The position numbers and the translations under genes are program-made. Positions 38,843-47,948 of a DNA stretch of 64,000 nt are shown in pieces (within the stretch, counting starts at the first letter, position 1; the number at the start of each line of letters is the position of its first letter). The notes under the pieces were generated by a model. That model did no database searches. It was not told the DNA's origin and saw only the letters and a list, made by a program, of their open reading frames with translations. The DNA lies in assembly GCF_000876015.1 (NCBI RefSeq), contig NZ_BBQM01000005.1, positions 88,144-152,143 on the forward strand. Reading direction: 5' to 3'. The DNA is from Cupriavidus basilensis (GTDB lineage Bacteria; Pseudomonadota; Gammaproteobacteria; Burkholderiales; Burkholderiaceae).

Positions 38843-40608
38843 ACGTTCGAGAACAACACGCCCCCCACGGCCGCGAGGCCGATACCCTGAAGCGCGTCTG
38901 GGCCTACCTGCGTCCGGAGATGCGCGTCTTCGTCGTCGCCATCATCGCGATGGCGGTGGTGGCGGGTGCGGAAGGCTTGATCCCCAAGGTCGTCAACGAC
39001 CTGCTCGACAAGGGGTTCGGCGGCGCCTACGTCGGCAAGCTCTGGCACGTGCCGGCGCTGCTGACCGGCGTGGCGCTGATCCGCGGCGTGGCGCAGTTCG
39101 CCTCCGGCTACCTGCTGAGCCTGATCTCCAACCGCGTGCTGCTGAAGATGCGCATGCAGATGTTCGAGCGCATGCTGCACGCGCCGGCGCTGTTCTTCCA
39201 CCGCAATACCGCGGCGTCGCTCATCAACGCGGTGATCTTCGAGGTCAACCAGGTCATGCAGATCCTGACCGGCGTGCTGATCACGCTGGTGCGCGATTCG
39301 CTGACGGTGCTGGCGCTGCTGGTCTACCTGTTCTACACCAACTGGCGGCTGACGCTGGTGGTGGCGGTGATCCTGCCGGTGATCGGCTTCGTGATGTCCA
39401 AGGTCAACCGGCGCCTGCGCCGCCTGAACCGCGACCACCAGGCGCTGACCAACAGCGCGGCCTACGTGGTCGAGGAAGCGGTGGGCGGCTACAAGGTGGT
39501 CAAGCTGCACGGCGGCGAACAGTACGAGACCCGGCGCTTCGCCGCGATGGCCGAGCGCCTGCGCGGCTATTCGATGCGCATGGCGGTGGCGGGCGGGCTG
39601 AACCAGCCGGTCACGGCCTTCCTGGCCTCGCTGGCGCTGTCGGTGATCCTGACCATCGCCATGATCCAGTCGCAGTCCAACCAGACCACGGTGGGCAGCT
39701 TCACCGGCTTCGTGATGGCGATGCTGCTGCTGATCTCGCCGCTCAAGCACCTGACCGACCTCAACCAGCCGCTGCAGCGCGGCCTGACCGCGGCCGAGAT
39801 GATCTTCGGCCTGATCGACGAGCCGGTCGAGCGCCAGGAGGGCGGCCTGCCGCTGGCGCGCGCGCGCGGCGACCTGGTGTTCGACAAGGTGAGCTTCCGC
39901 TACGGCGACGCCGGCCGGCCGGCGCTGGACAAGGTCAGTTTCCACGCCAGCGCGGGCGAGGTGGTGGCGCTGGTGGGGCCGTCGGGCAGCGGCAAGACCA
40001 CGCTGGTCAACCTGGTGCCGCGCTTCTTCGACCCGACCGAGGGCCGCATCCTGCTCGACGGCCAGCCGATCGACGTGTTCACGCTCAAGGACCTGCGCAC
40101 CCAGATCGCCTTCGTCAGCCAGGACGTGGTGCTGTTCAACGGCACCGTGGCGGCCAACGTTGCCTACGGCGTGCACGACGCGCAGGACATCGACATCGCG
40201 CGCGTCGAGCGCGCGCTGGCGGCGGCCTACCTGACCGACATGGTCAAGGGCCTGCCGCAGGGCCTCGAGACCAATATCGGCGACAACGGCATGAAGCTGT
40301 CGGGCGGCCAGCGCCAGCGGCTGGCGATCGCGCGCGCGATCTACAAGGACGCGCCGATCCTGATCCTCGACGAGGCCACCTCGGCGCTGGATTCGGAGTC
40401 GGAGCGCCAGGTCCAGGCCGCGCTGGAGGCGCTGATGGTCGGCCGCACCACGCTGGTGATCGCGCACCGCCTGTCCACCATCGAGAACGCCGACCGCATC
40501 GTGGTGCTGGACCACGGGCGCGTGGCCGAGCACGGCAGCCACGAGGAGCTGCTGTCGGCCGAGGGGCTCTACGCCGGGCTGCACAAGATCCAGTTCGCCA
40601 CGCACTGA
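38839..40608 (+). CDS. msbA: Lipid A export ATP-binding/permease protein MsbA
   Basis: The ABC half-transporter that flips lipid A-core across the inner membrane. GTG start, overlapping the waaL stop (GTGA), gives 589 residues. Six membrane helices occupy about residues 20-310. The nucleotide domain has Walker A GPSGSGKT (380-387), [15 protein letters not shown], Walker [13 protein letters not shown] and the switch histidine in [15 protein letters not shown]. Coupling with the ligase puts export and O-chain attachment under one control. Confidence 0.94.
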   Translation: MNVREQHAPHGREADTLKRVWAYLRPEMRVFVVAIIAMAVVAGAEGLIPKVVNDLLDKGFGGAYVGKLWHVPALLTGVALIRGVAQFASGYLLSLISNRVLLKMRMQMFERMLHAPALFFHRNTAASLINAVIFEVNQVMQILTGVLITLVRDSLTVLALLVYLFYTNWRLTLVVAVILPVIGFVMSKVNRRLRRLNRDHQALTNSAAYVVEEAVGGYKVVKLHGGEQYETRRFAAMAERLRGYSMRMAVAGGLNQPVTAFLASLALSVILTIAMIQSQSNQTTVGSFTGFVMAMLLLISPLKHLTDLNQPLQRGLTAAEMIFGLIDEPVERQEGGLPLARARGDLVFDKVSFRYGDAGRPALDKVSFHASAGEVVALVGPSGSGKTTLVNLVPRFFDPTEGRILLDGQPIDVFTLKDLRTQIAFVSQDVVLFNGTVAANVAYGVHDAQDIDIARVERALAAAYLTDMVKGLPQGLETNIGDNGMKLSGGQRQRLAIARAIYKDAPILILDEATSALDSESERQVQAALEALMVGRTTLVIAHRLSTIENADRIVVLDHGRVAEHGSHEELLSAEGLYAGLHKIQFATH

Positions 40609-40719
40609 GCGCGGCGCCGGCGCCGCGGGCAGGCGGCGCCACATCCTCCCGCCGGGGTTTGCCGGTGCCGCCGGCCGACTTGGCTAGAATGGCAGGCAAA
40701 CCACAGCCGAGAGGATGAC

Positions 40720-41310
40720 ATGAGCCAGCCCGTTTCCCCGATCAGCCGCTATCCCGTGCCCGCGCTCGTCAATTTGCCCGACGACATCCGCGCGCGCATC
40801 CTGGAGGTCCAGGACAAGGCCGGCTTCGTTCCCAACGTGTTCCTCACGCTGGCTCACCGGCCCGACGAGTTCCGCGCGTTCTTCGCCTACCACGACGCGC
40901 TCATGCTCAAGGAGGGCGGCCTGACCAAGGGCGAGCGCGAGATGATCGTGGTGGCGACCTCGGGCGCCAACCAGTGCTTGTACTGCGTGGTGGCGCACGG
41001 CGCCATCCTGCGCATCTACGAGAAGCAGCCGGCGCTGGCCGACCAGGTCGCGGTCAACTACCGCAAGGCCGACATCACGCCGCGCCAGCGCGCCATGCTC
41101 GATTTCGCGCTCAAGGTCTGCCAGGCCTCGCACGAGGTCGACGAAGCCGATTTCGCCGCGCTGCGCGCGCATGGCTTCAGCGACGAGGACGCCTGGGACA
41201 TCGCCGCCATCACGGCGTTCTTCGGCCTGTCCAACCGCATGGCCAACACCATCGGCATGCGCCCGAACGACGAGTTCTACCTGATGGGGCGCGTGCCCAA
41301 GGCAAAATAG
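40720..41310 (+). CDS. AhpD-like peroxidase-related protein
   Basis: A 196-residue member of the carboxymuconolactone decarboxylase/AhpD fold, peroxidase-related subgroup. The redox pair is in ANQCLYCVVAHGAIL (CX2C followed by the proton-relay histidine). Blocks PVPALVNLPDDIRARILEVQ and NRMANTIGMRPNDEFYLMGR are typical of the subgroup. Likely role: reduction of organic peroxides or a similar thiol reaction; the electron donor is unknown. TAGAAT 30 bases upstream may be its -10 element; SD GAGAGGA. Confidence 0.88.
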   Translation: MSQPVSPISRYPVPALVNLPDDIRARILEVQDKAGFVPNVFLTLAHRPDEFRAFFAYHDALMLKEGGLTKGEREMIVVATSGANQCLYCVVAHGAILRIYEKQPALADQVAVNYRKADITPRQRAMLDFALKVCQASHEVDEADFAALRAHGFSDEDAWDIAAITAFFGLSNRMANTIGMRPNDEFYLMGRVPKAK

Positions 41311-41436
41311 CGCGCTCGTTCGCTGATTCGCTGATTCGCCCGCTGCCGGGGCCGCGCGTGGCGTGGTCTCCGGCTCCCGTTGCCTCGATCCACCAACTTC
41401 TGTTCGTCCTGCCCGACCGGCACGGCGCCTTCCATC

Positions 41437-42654
41437 TTGAATCCTGTCTCGCTCTTCTTCGCCCAGGCCTGCCTGGTGGTGGGCACGCCCTTCGTCCTGT
41501 GGCGCGGACTGCGCATCGGCAGCATCGTGCCGCTGGTCGCCATGCAGATCGTGGGCGGCATCCTGCTCGGGCCGTCGCTGCTGGGCACCTTGTGGCCGCG
41601 GGGCTGGCAGGCGCTGTTCGGCGCCGCGCAGCTGTCGGCGCTGTCGGGCCTGCAATGGCTGGCGGTGGTGCTGTTCGCTTTCCTCTCGGGCCTGCACATC
41701 GGCGGCGCCGGGCAGCCGGGCATGCGGCGCATCGCCACGGCGGCGGCGCTGGGCTGCGTGCTGGCGCCGTTCGCGCTCGGCACCGCGGCCGGCGCGTGGC
41801 TGGCGCATGCGGCGCCGGCGGTGGTCGGGCCGGCGGCCTCGGCCTGGCAGTTCGCCTTTGCCGTGGGCGTGTCGATGGCAGTGACCGCGCTGCCGGTGCT
41901 GGGCGCCATCCTGCGCGAGATGAAGTTGTCCGACTCGGTGCCCGGCCAGCTCGCGCTGGGCTGCTCCGCGTTCAGCGACGCGGCGATCTGGCTGGTGCTC
42001 TCGGTCATCCTCGCCAGCGCGGGCCGCTCGTCGGCCGGCGACTTCCTGCGCCTGGCGCTGTGCGGCGCGCTCTACGTCGGCGCCATGCTGTGGCTGGTGC
42101 GCCCGGCGCTGGCGCGCCTGCTGCCGCGCATGCAGGGCAACGACGCGCGGCTGGCGCTGGTCGCGGTGCTGATCTTCGGCTCCGCGCTGGTCTCCGAATC
42201 GATCGGGCTGCACTACATCCTGGGCGGCTTCCTGGCCGGCGTGGCGCTGCCGCGCGAGGCGGCGGCCGACCTGCGGCGCCAGCTCGAGCCGACCACGGTG
42301 GTGGTGCTGATGCCGTTCTTCTTCCTGATGACCGGGCTGCGCACCGACATCGCCATCGGCGGGTACGACACGCTGCTCGTGTTCGCGCTCAGCACGCTGG
42401 TGGCGGTCGCCGGCAAGGTGGCCGGCACCGCGCTGCCCGCGCGCCTGGCCGGCCTGCCGCGGCGCGAGGCATGGATGCTGGGCGCGCTGGTGCAGACCAA
42501 GGGGCTGATGGAAGTGGTGGTGCTGGGCATCCTGTTCGAGGCCGGGCTGATCGGCCAGACGGCGTTCTCGGGGCTGCTGCTGATGGCGCTGGCCACCACG
42601 GTGCTGGCCAAGCCGCTGACGCGCGCCGCTTCCGGGCTGCGCGGCGCCGCCTGA
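41437..42654 (+). CDS. Cation:proton antiporter (CPA2 / Kef-like membrane domain)
   Basis: A membrane antiporter with 12-13 hydrophobic segments covering nearly the whole 405 residues. The conserved core is seen in ALPVLGAILREMKLSDS and the FSDAAIWLVLSVILA helix with its acidic residue. No TrkA-N nucleotide domain follows, so it is the membrane part only, as in short Na+/H+ exchangers. The start is uncertain: the frame opens at a TTG 19 codons upstream with polar, Cys-containing sequence, and I prefer the TTG at LNPVSLFF; neither has a good SD. Confidence 0.8.
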   Translation: MNPVSLFFAQACLVVGTPFVLWRGLRIGSIVPLVAMQIVGGILLGPSLLGTLWPRGWQALFGAAQLSALSGLQWLAVVLFAFLSGLHIGGAGQPGMRRIATAAALGCVLAPFALGTAAGAWLAHAAPAVVGPAASAWQFAFAVGVSMAVTALPVLGAILREMKLSDSVPGQLALGCSAFSDAAIWLVLSVILASAGRSSAGDFLRLALCGALYVGAMLWLVRPALARLLPRMQGNDARLALVAVLIFGSALVSESIGLHYILGGFLAGVALPREAAADLRRQLEPTTVVVLMPFFFLMTGLRTDIAIGGYDTLLVFALSTLVAVAGKVAGTALPARLAGLPRREAWMLGALVQTKGLMEVVVLGILFEAGLIGQTAFSGLLLMALATTVLAKPLTRAASGLRGAA

Positions 42655-42664
42655 GCCGGGCGCG

Positions 42665-43189
42665 CTAGCGCGCCTCCGCGCACGCGCCGCTGCGCGGGTC
42701 GAACAGGACCGGCCACGCCTGCTCGTAGATCCCCGGCGTGCAATGCTTCTCGCAATGGGCATGGGCCAGCGTCACGCGGCGCGGGTCCTGCCACACCATC
42801 AGTGTGCAGCCGCTGTCGTCGAGCGCGCGCAGTTCGATGTGCGGGGTCTTGCGGGTCTGGCGGAACTCGGCCAGGTCGAAATGGCAGGAGCCGCGCCGGC
42901 CGACCCACAGGGTCCAGGTGAGGCTGCGCACGTCGTTGCTCGCCACGCGCATGTGCGCGTCCTCGCGGAAACCATCGTCTTCGGTGCGCTGGCAGCTGCC
43001 GGCGAGGTCGATGTCGCGCGGCGGTATCGGCGTGGCGCGCTCGCGCGCGGCGCCGGCGGCCGAGGGGCGCGGCTCGGGCGCGCGCGCGGCGGGCGGGGAG
43101 GGCGGCGGCAAGGTCACGGTACAGGCCGTCAGCGCGGCAACCGACAGCGCGGCGACCGGCACCCACGCAGGCAAGCGCGTGTTTTTCAT
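42665..43189 (-). CDS. Hypothetical lipoprotein
   Basis: Not recognised. The 174-residue protein has a lipoprotein signal: hydrophobic LPAWVPVAALSVAALTAC with lipobox LTAC (Cys23). A Pro/Ala-rich linker (24-56) leads to a domain with five cysteines (C66, and later ones in RGSCHF, SGCTLM, HCEKHC, SGACAE), which suggests disulfide bonds in the periplasm. It converges with the antiporter at ten bases. Confidence 0.7.
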   Translation of the reverse strand: MKNTRLPAWVPVAALSVAALTACTVTLPPPSPPAARAPEPRPSAAGAARERATPIPPRDIDLAGSCQRTEDDGFREDAHMRVASNDVRSLTWTLWVGRRGSCHFDLAEFRQTRKTPHIELRALDDSGCTLMVWQDPRRVTLAHAHCEKHCTPGIYEQAWPVLFDPRSGACAEAR

Positions 43190-43355
43190 GGCTACTCCTT
43201 GCGCCCGGTGCCCGCGCGGCCGTCGGGCTGGCCGCGCCCACCTCTACCTGTAGTTATAGCGGATGCGCAAAGGAAGGCGAGGGGAAAGCACGGCGCCTGC
43301 GTGCGGCAGGCATCGGAGGCCGCCGCCGGCGTTGCCGCGCCGCGCAACGAAAAGC

Positions 43356-43389
43356 AAAAACCCCGCGCCGTTGCCGGCGCGGGGTTTTT
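43356..43389. terminator. Terminator downstream of the phosphoesterase gene
   Basis: AAAAACCCCGCGCC and GGCGCGGGGTTTTT pair around GTTGCC; A and T runs on both sides make it usable on either strand. On the minus strand it lies 60 bases after the phosphoesterase stop. Confidence 0.88.
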
Positions 43390-43448
43390 CATTTGCGGGC
43401 CTGCGCGCGCCCGGCGCCGCATCTGGCGACGCGGTGCCGGGCGTGGGC

Positions 43449-45584
43449 TTACTTGGCCGCGGAGAAGTCGAGCGCGTTGCTCAGGTCGCCCATCGCCTTG
43501 CCCTTGTTGGCCAGCAGCGCATCGTCGCGCTGCTTCAGGCCCGGCAGCGTCGGCAGGGCGTAGCGGTGCGTGATGAAGCGCAGGATGGAGGCGGTGTCGT
43601 ACTGGGTATGGTCGATGAAGCCCTTCTTGGCGAACGGCGACACGATGATCGCCGGGATGCGCGTGCCCGGGCCCCACACGTCGCCCTTCGGCACCGCGGC
43701 GTGGTCGAAGAAGCCGCCGTTTTCGTCGTAGGTCACGACGATCAGCATGTTCTTCCACTGCGGGCTTTGCTGGAGCTGGCTGATCACGCTGGCGATGTGG
43801 GCATCGCCGTCGGCCACGTTGGCGTAGCCGGCGTGCTGGTTCAGGTTGCCCTGCGGCTTGTAGAACGTGACGGCGGGCAGCTTGCCGGCGGCGGCGTCCT
43901 GCAGGAACTGCGAGTCGAAGTCCTTCAGGTGCGCGCCGCGGTAGCTGGCGTTGGCGACCGGGTCCAGCTTGGCGTAGAAGTTGAACGGCTGGTGGTGCGT
44001 CTGGAAGTTGGGCACGGCCTGGCCGTTGTTGATCAGCGTGCGGTCGGCCGTCACCTTGGACCAGGCGCCTGCATACCAGGCCCAGTTGACGCCGCGCGCG
44101 TCGAGCAGGTCGCCGATGGTGGCCTGCGTCTGCGGCGGCAGCGTGGTGGCCTTGCTCGGGTCGGCATAGGCCGCGTTGCCGCTGGCCGCCGGCGCGTTGC
44201 CGCTCGGCTGGTAGGCCGGCTGCATGGTGTTGACGGCGTAGTACATGCCCGTCTTGTCCTTCGGCGTCAGCGTGCTGTCGTTCTTGTAGGTGGCAGCACC
44301 GGTCAGGACGCTGGCCGGCGCCGCGGCGGCCGGCGTGAGGCGCACGAAATTGCCGTTGGCATCGGTGTCGATGGCGGAGATCGAGCCGCTGGCCGGCGAG
44401 GTGTCCGCGTTCGGGTATTGCGGCGCGCAGGCGCAGACCAGGTACTGGTGGTTCAGGAACGAGCCGCCGAACGCACCCATGTAGAAGTTGTCGGCCAGCG
44501 TGTAGTTCTGGGCGACCTTCCACAGGGCCATCTTGCTGCCGTCGTAGTAGCCCATCGACAGGCCGCCGGCGTCGGAGTAGGCCGCGAACTTGTCGTTCTT
44601 GCCGCCGTTGATCTGCATCTGGTTGTTGTAGAAGCGGTGCACCAGGTCGCGCGTGATGACGGTCTGGTCCACCACCGTGCTGGTGTTCTGCACGCCGGCC
44701 GGGTCGTCGATGCGGAACGGCTTGTTGGCCCAGCCGACCGTGTTGGCCTGCGGGATCGTGACGGTCTGGCCGGTGGCGGTGAAGCCGCCCCAGGTCGGCG
44801 GCAGCGAGGACAGCGCGCTGTTGTCGAAGTCCTTCTGCGGCTCGATCTTGCCGTCCGACGTCGGGTTCGCGCCGGGGATGCCGTTGGCGCCCGGGAACAG
44901 GCCGTACAGGGTGTCGAAGCCACGGTTTTCCGCGTAGATCACCACCACGGTCTGGATGTTGTTCAGCGCCAGGCGCTTGGCCACGCCGTCGCCGATGGCC
45001 TTGCCGATGTCGCCACCAGCGGCCACGGCGTCGGCGATCAGGTCGATGGTCTGGTCGATCTCGGCCTGCAGCGTGGTCTTGATCTTGCTGTCGGTTTCCT
45101 TGTTGTGGTCTTCCAGCAGCTTGTCCGCGGCCACGCCGAGGCGGGTGGCCAGTTGCGTCTTGGCCGCGTTGAGGTCGCCGCCGTTGCCGTCCATCAGCGC
45201 GGCCAGCTCGGTCGAGATGGCGCTGAGCACGCCGTTGGCCGCCGCCGGTGCGCGGAAGACCAGCGGGCGGGTCACTGCGTTGTGCGCGCTGCCGTCGTTG
45301 CGGAAGGCGTCGGTGCCGATCTCGGCCACCACGGCCCCGCTGCCGGTGAGCGTGTAGGCGCCTTGCGCGTCGGTGAAGGTGCTGGCTTCGCCGCTGTCGC
45401 ACTTGGCGTTGTTGTTGGCGTCGATGCAGACCTTGGCGTGCTCGAAGTAGCTGCCGGTCACTACGCCGGAGGTGGTGGCGGCCGGCGTGGCCGGCGTCGG
45501 GCTGACGGAGTCGCTGCCGCCGCAGGCGGTCATGGCGGCAGCGGCTAGTGCTGCCAGCGGAAAGAGTCGAAATGCGCGACGCAT
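43449..45584 (-). CDS. Acid phosphatase / phospholipase C-type phosphoesterase lipoprotein
   Basis: A 711-residue exported phosphoesterase related to AcpA and phospholipase C (phosphoesterase family PF04185). The ATG with GAGGAAAA upstream begins MRRAFRLFPLAALAAAAMTAC; Cys20 or so is a lipobox cysteine (MTACGGS). An N-terminal part with VVTGSYFEHAKVCIDANNNA is a calcium-type/regulatory-like module. The catalytic domain starts near VVVIYAENRGFDTLYGLFPG and has VTYDENGGFFDHAAVPKGD and GPGTRIPAIIVSPFAKKGF. It is divergent from a di-haem peroxidase gene. Confidence 0.88.
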   Translation of the reverse strand: MRRAFRLFPLAALAAAAMTACGGSDSVSPTPATPAATTSGVVTGSYFEHAKVCIDANNNAKCDSGEASTFTDAQGAYTLTGSGAVVAEIGTDAFRNDGSAHNAVTRPLVFRAPAAANGVLSAISTELAALMDGNGGDLNAAKTQLATRLGVAADKLLEDHNKETDSKIKTTLQAEIDQTIDLIADAVAAGGDIGKAIGDGVAKRLALNNIQTVVVIYAENRGFDTLYGLFPGANGIPGANPTSDGKIEPQKDFDNSALSSLPPTWGGFTATGQTVTIPQANTVGWANKPFRIDDPAGVQNTSTVVDQTVITRDLVHRFYNNQMQINGGKNDKFAAYSDAGGLSMGYYDGSKMALWKVAQNYTLADNFYMGAFGGSFLNHQYLVCACAPQYPNADTSPASGSISAIDTDANGNFVRLTPAAAAPASVLTGAATYKNDSTLTPKDKTGMYYAVNTMQPAYQPSGNAPAASGNAAYADPSKATTLPPQTQATIGDLLDARGVNWAWYAGAWSKVTADRTLINNGQAVPNFQTHHQPFNFYAKLDPVANASYRGAHLKDFDSQFLQDAAAGKLPAVTFYKPQGNLNQHAGYANVADGDAHIASVISQLQQSPQWKNMLIVVTYDENGGFFDHAAVPKGDVWGPGTRIPAIIVSPFAKKGFIDHTQYDTASILRFITHRYALPTLPGLKQRDDALLANKGKAMGDLSNALDFSAAK

Positions 45585-45877
45585 GGGTTTTCCTCTTCTA
45601 TGCGTTTGAGGGGACAAGAAATGGCTGCCGAGGCAAAAAAGGCCGGTGTTTTCCATGAGGCGGGAGTGTGGCGCGCGTCCGTGTCAAATTGATGATGGTG
45701 CTGCACAGCGGGGAACTTCGCGTGCCGGCGGCGGTCAGCGCCGCACAAGTCGGTCTGGTGACTGACACGCGGCTGTCATCCGCGTGCGCTAGTGTGGCAA
45801 GCCTTCCGGGCGCGAATGCCGACGCCTCGCGCCTGCGCCGCCCCCTCACGACTTCCACGATTTCGCGCTTCGCCTCC
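45585..45877. promoter_or_regulatory. Divergent intergenic region phosphoesterase / di-haem peroxidase
   Basis: The 293 bases between the two starts must hold both promoters. The plus-strand frame of the peroxidase stays open through most of it, but the translated part lacks family features and an export signal. I did not find a clear promoter pair or PHO-box repeat. Confidence 0.5.
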
Positions 45878-47254
45878 ATGCTGCCGCCGCCCTTGCCGTT
45901 GAATATCTCGTTGCCTTCACCGCAGGCGTGGAGGCGTGCCGCGGGTGGCGGGGCGCTGGTGCTGGCGGTGGCCTTGCTGGGCGCGTGCGGCGGGCAGGAC
46001 GCGCCGCCGGCGGTGGCGGCCAGCGCGGCCAGCATGCCGGTGGCGGCCAGCGCGCCGGCCCCGGCTTCCAAGGCCGCACCCAAGGCGTTCTACGCGATGA
46101 TGGCCGAGCGCCATCCGTCGATTCCGGCGCTGGGCGCGCTCGGCAGGGCGCTGTTCTTCGATCCGGCGCTGTCGGCATCGGGCCAGCAGGCCTGCGCGAG
46201 CTGCCACAGCCCCACGCATGCCTACGGGCCGCCCAACGACCTGTCCGTGCAACTGGGCGGCACCGACATGCGGCACCCGGGCACGCGCGCCGCGCCGTCG
46301 CTGCGCTATGTGCAGAACGTGCCGCCGTTCGCCGAGCACTTCCACGAGAACGACGGCGACGACTCGGTCGACCAGGGGCCGACCGGCGGCCACGACTGGG
46401 ACGGCCGCGCCGCGTCGACGCACGAGCAGGCCGGCGCGCCGCTGCTGTCCGCGCACGAGATGGCCAACGGCACGCCGGGCGCGGTGGTCGCGCGCATCCG
46501 CTCGGGCCCGCATGCGGACACCTTCCGCCAGGTGTTCGGCAAGGACATCCTCGACGACGAAGGCACCGCCTACCAGGCCATCGTGATGGCGCTCGAGGTC
46601 TTCCAGGAAACGCCGGCCGAGTTCTATCCGTACACCAGCAAGTACGACGCCGTGCTGCGCGGCCAGGCGGCGCTGACCCCGCAGGAAACGCGCGGGCTGC
46701 GCGTGTTCAACGATCCGGACAAGGGCAATTGCGCCGCCTGCCACCCGGGCAGCATCCGCGAGGGCGCGTTCCCGGCGTTCACGGACTTCGGCTTCATCGC
46801 GCTGGGCGTGCCGCGCAACCGCAAGCTCGCGAGCAACGCGGACCCGGCCTTCTTCGACATGGGTCTGTGCGGCCCCGACCGTACCGACCTCAAGGAGCGA
46901 GGCGAATACTGCGGGCTGTTCCGCACGCCGTCGCTGCGCAACGTGGCGCTGCGCCGCACGTTCTTCCACAACGGCATGTTCCATTCGCTGGAAGCGGTGC
47001 TGCATTTCTACGCGGAGCGCGACACCAACCCGGGCCGCTGGTATCCGCGCAAGCCCGGCGGCGGCGTCGACAAGTTCGACGACCTGCCCGCGCAGTACCA
47101 CGACAACGTCAACATGGAAGCGCCGTTCGGCGGCAAGGCCGGCGGCAAGCCGGCGATGAGCGACGCCGAGATCCGCGACGTGATCGCGTTCCTGAAGACG
47201 CTGACGGATGGTTACGCGGTGCCGGCGCCGGCCAAGGTGGCGGCGGCGCGTTGA
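45878..47254 (+). CDS. Di-haem cytochrome c peroxidase / MauG family lipoprotein
   Basis: A periplasmic di-haem protein of the CcpA/MauG family. From this ATG it is 458 residues with a late lipoprotein signal (ALVLAVALLGAC, Cys37), an Ala/Pro linker, and two haem sites: CASCH (Cys106, Cys109, His110) and CAACH (Cys285, Cys288, His289). Blocks LGRALFFDPALSASGQQACA and RNVALRRTFFHNGMFHSLEAVLHFY are typical. Peroxide reduction or oxidation of a partner protein is possible; I cannot decide. Start uncertain, as the frame is open for 70 further codons. Confidence 0.85.
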   Translation: MLPPPLPLNISLPSPQAWRRAAGGGALVLAVALLGACGGQDAPPAVAASAASMPVAASAPAPASKAAPKAFYAMMAERHPSIPALGALGRALFFDPALSASGQQACASCHSPTHAYGPPNDLSVQLGGTDMRHPGTRAAPSLRYVQNVPPFAEHFHENDGDDSVDQGPTGGHDWDGRAASTHEQAGAPLLSAHEMANGTPGAVVARIRSGPHADTFRQVFGKDILDDEGTAYQAIVMALEVFQETPAEFYPYTSKYDAVLRGQAALTPQETRGLRVFNDPDKGNCAACHPGSIREGAFPAFTDFGFIALGVPRNRKLASNADPAFFDMGLCGPDRTDLKERGEYCGLFRTPSLRNVALRRTFFHNGMFHSLEAVLHFYAERDTNPGRWYPRKPGGGVDKFDDLPAQYHDNVNMEAPFGGKAGGKPAMSDAEIRDVIAFLKTLTDGYAVPAPAKVAAAR

Positions 47255-47438
47255 GGCAGGCTATCTGGGCTGCGCACCGAGGCGGCGCAAGGGCTGCGCA
47301 TGACGCGGCCGTGGCCGGGCCGCGCATGGCAATCGAGGTTGATGCCCGCCGGCCGCATGGCGCGGTCCGGCGGCTGGTCGGCTGGCGGCGCCTCGTCCCG
47401 TCGCAGGCCCCGCCCGCCGACCCGTGGCGATGCGGCGC

Positions 47439-47831
47439 TCAGTGGCCGATGAGGGTCTGGAGCACCACGCCGGTGGCCACGCCGATCAGGAAGTAGTCGC
47501 CGCCCACGCCGACCCACTGGTAGCCGCGCGGCGGCGCGGACAGGCGATGCTCGCGCCAGTTGTCGACCACGTACTGGCGGTCGCGGTATTCCATCGGAAT
47601 CCGCTCGCCCTTGTGCCAGCCGCCCGGCGGCGGGCGATACCCCTCGGGGCCACGGTCGGGACCGCGGTCCGGGCCGCGGCCATGCGCGGGCCCGTGGCCG
47701 TGATCGTGATCGTGATCGTACCGGCCCGGCGGCGGGCCCCTGCGGTCGTCATGGCCCTGGGCGAACCCGGCGACCGAAGTCATCGCGAAAGCGGCCAGCA
47801 GCATGCTGGCGACCACCTTGGTCTTTTTCAT
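47439..47831 (-). CDS. RcnB-family periplasmic protein
   Basis: A 130-residue exported protein. Signal peptide MKKTKVVASMLLAAFAMTSVAGFA (positions 1-24 with cleavage before QGHDD). A repetitive His/Asp/Gly/Arg/Pro stretch follows (about 26-62, with DHDHDHGHG and GPDRGPDRGP). The C-terminal half has the RcnB pattern GGWHKGERIP...YRDRQYVVDNWREHRLSAPPRGYQWV and a final hydrophobic stretch. RcnB in E. coli affects Ni/Co homeostasis; the His-rich part suggests metal binding here too, which is inference. Confidence 0.88.
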   Translation of the reverse strand: MKKTKVVASMLLAAFAMTSVAGFAQGHDDRRGPPPGRYDHDHDHGHGPAHGRGPDRGPDRGPEGYRPPPGGWHKGERIPMEYRDRQYVVDNWREHRLSAPPRGYQWVGVGGDYFLIGVATGVVLQTLIGH

Positions 47832-47948
47832 CGTTTCTTCTCCGAAGAGCCCTGTTCAGGAAGGGCTTGCGGATCAGTCTAGCGTGGATCGCCCGGCACA
47901 ACTGTTACCAATTCTTCCATTCCGGGAGGCGGGCGCCGCACGCCGGGC

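Noticed and set aside
40684..42762. 692-codon minus-strand frame over the AhpD-like and antiporter genes
   Set aside because: Gln/Arg/His-rich shadow without domains.
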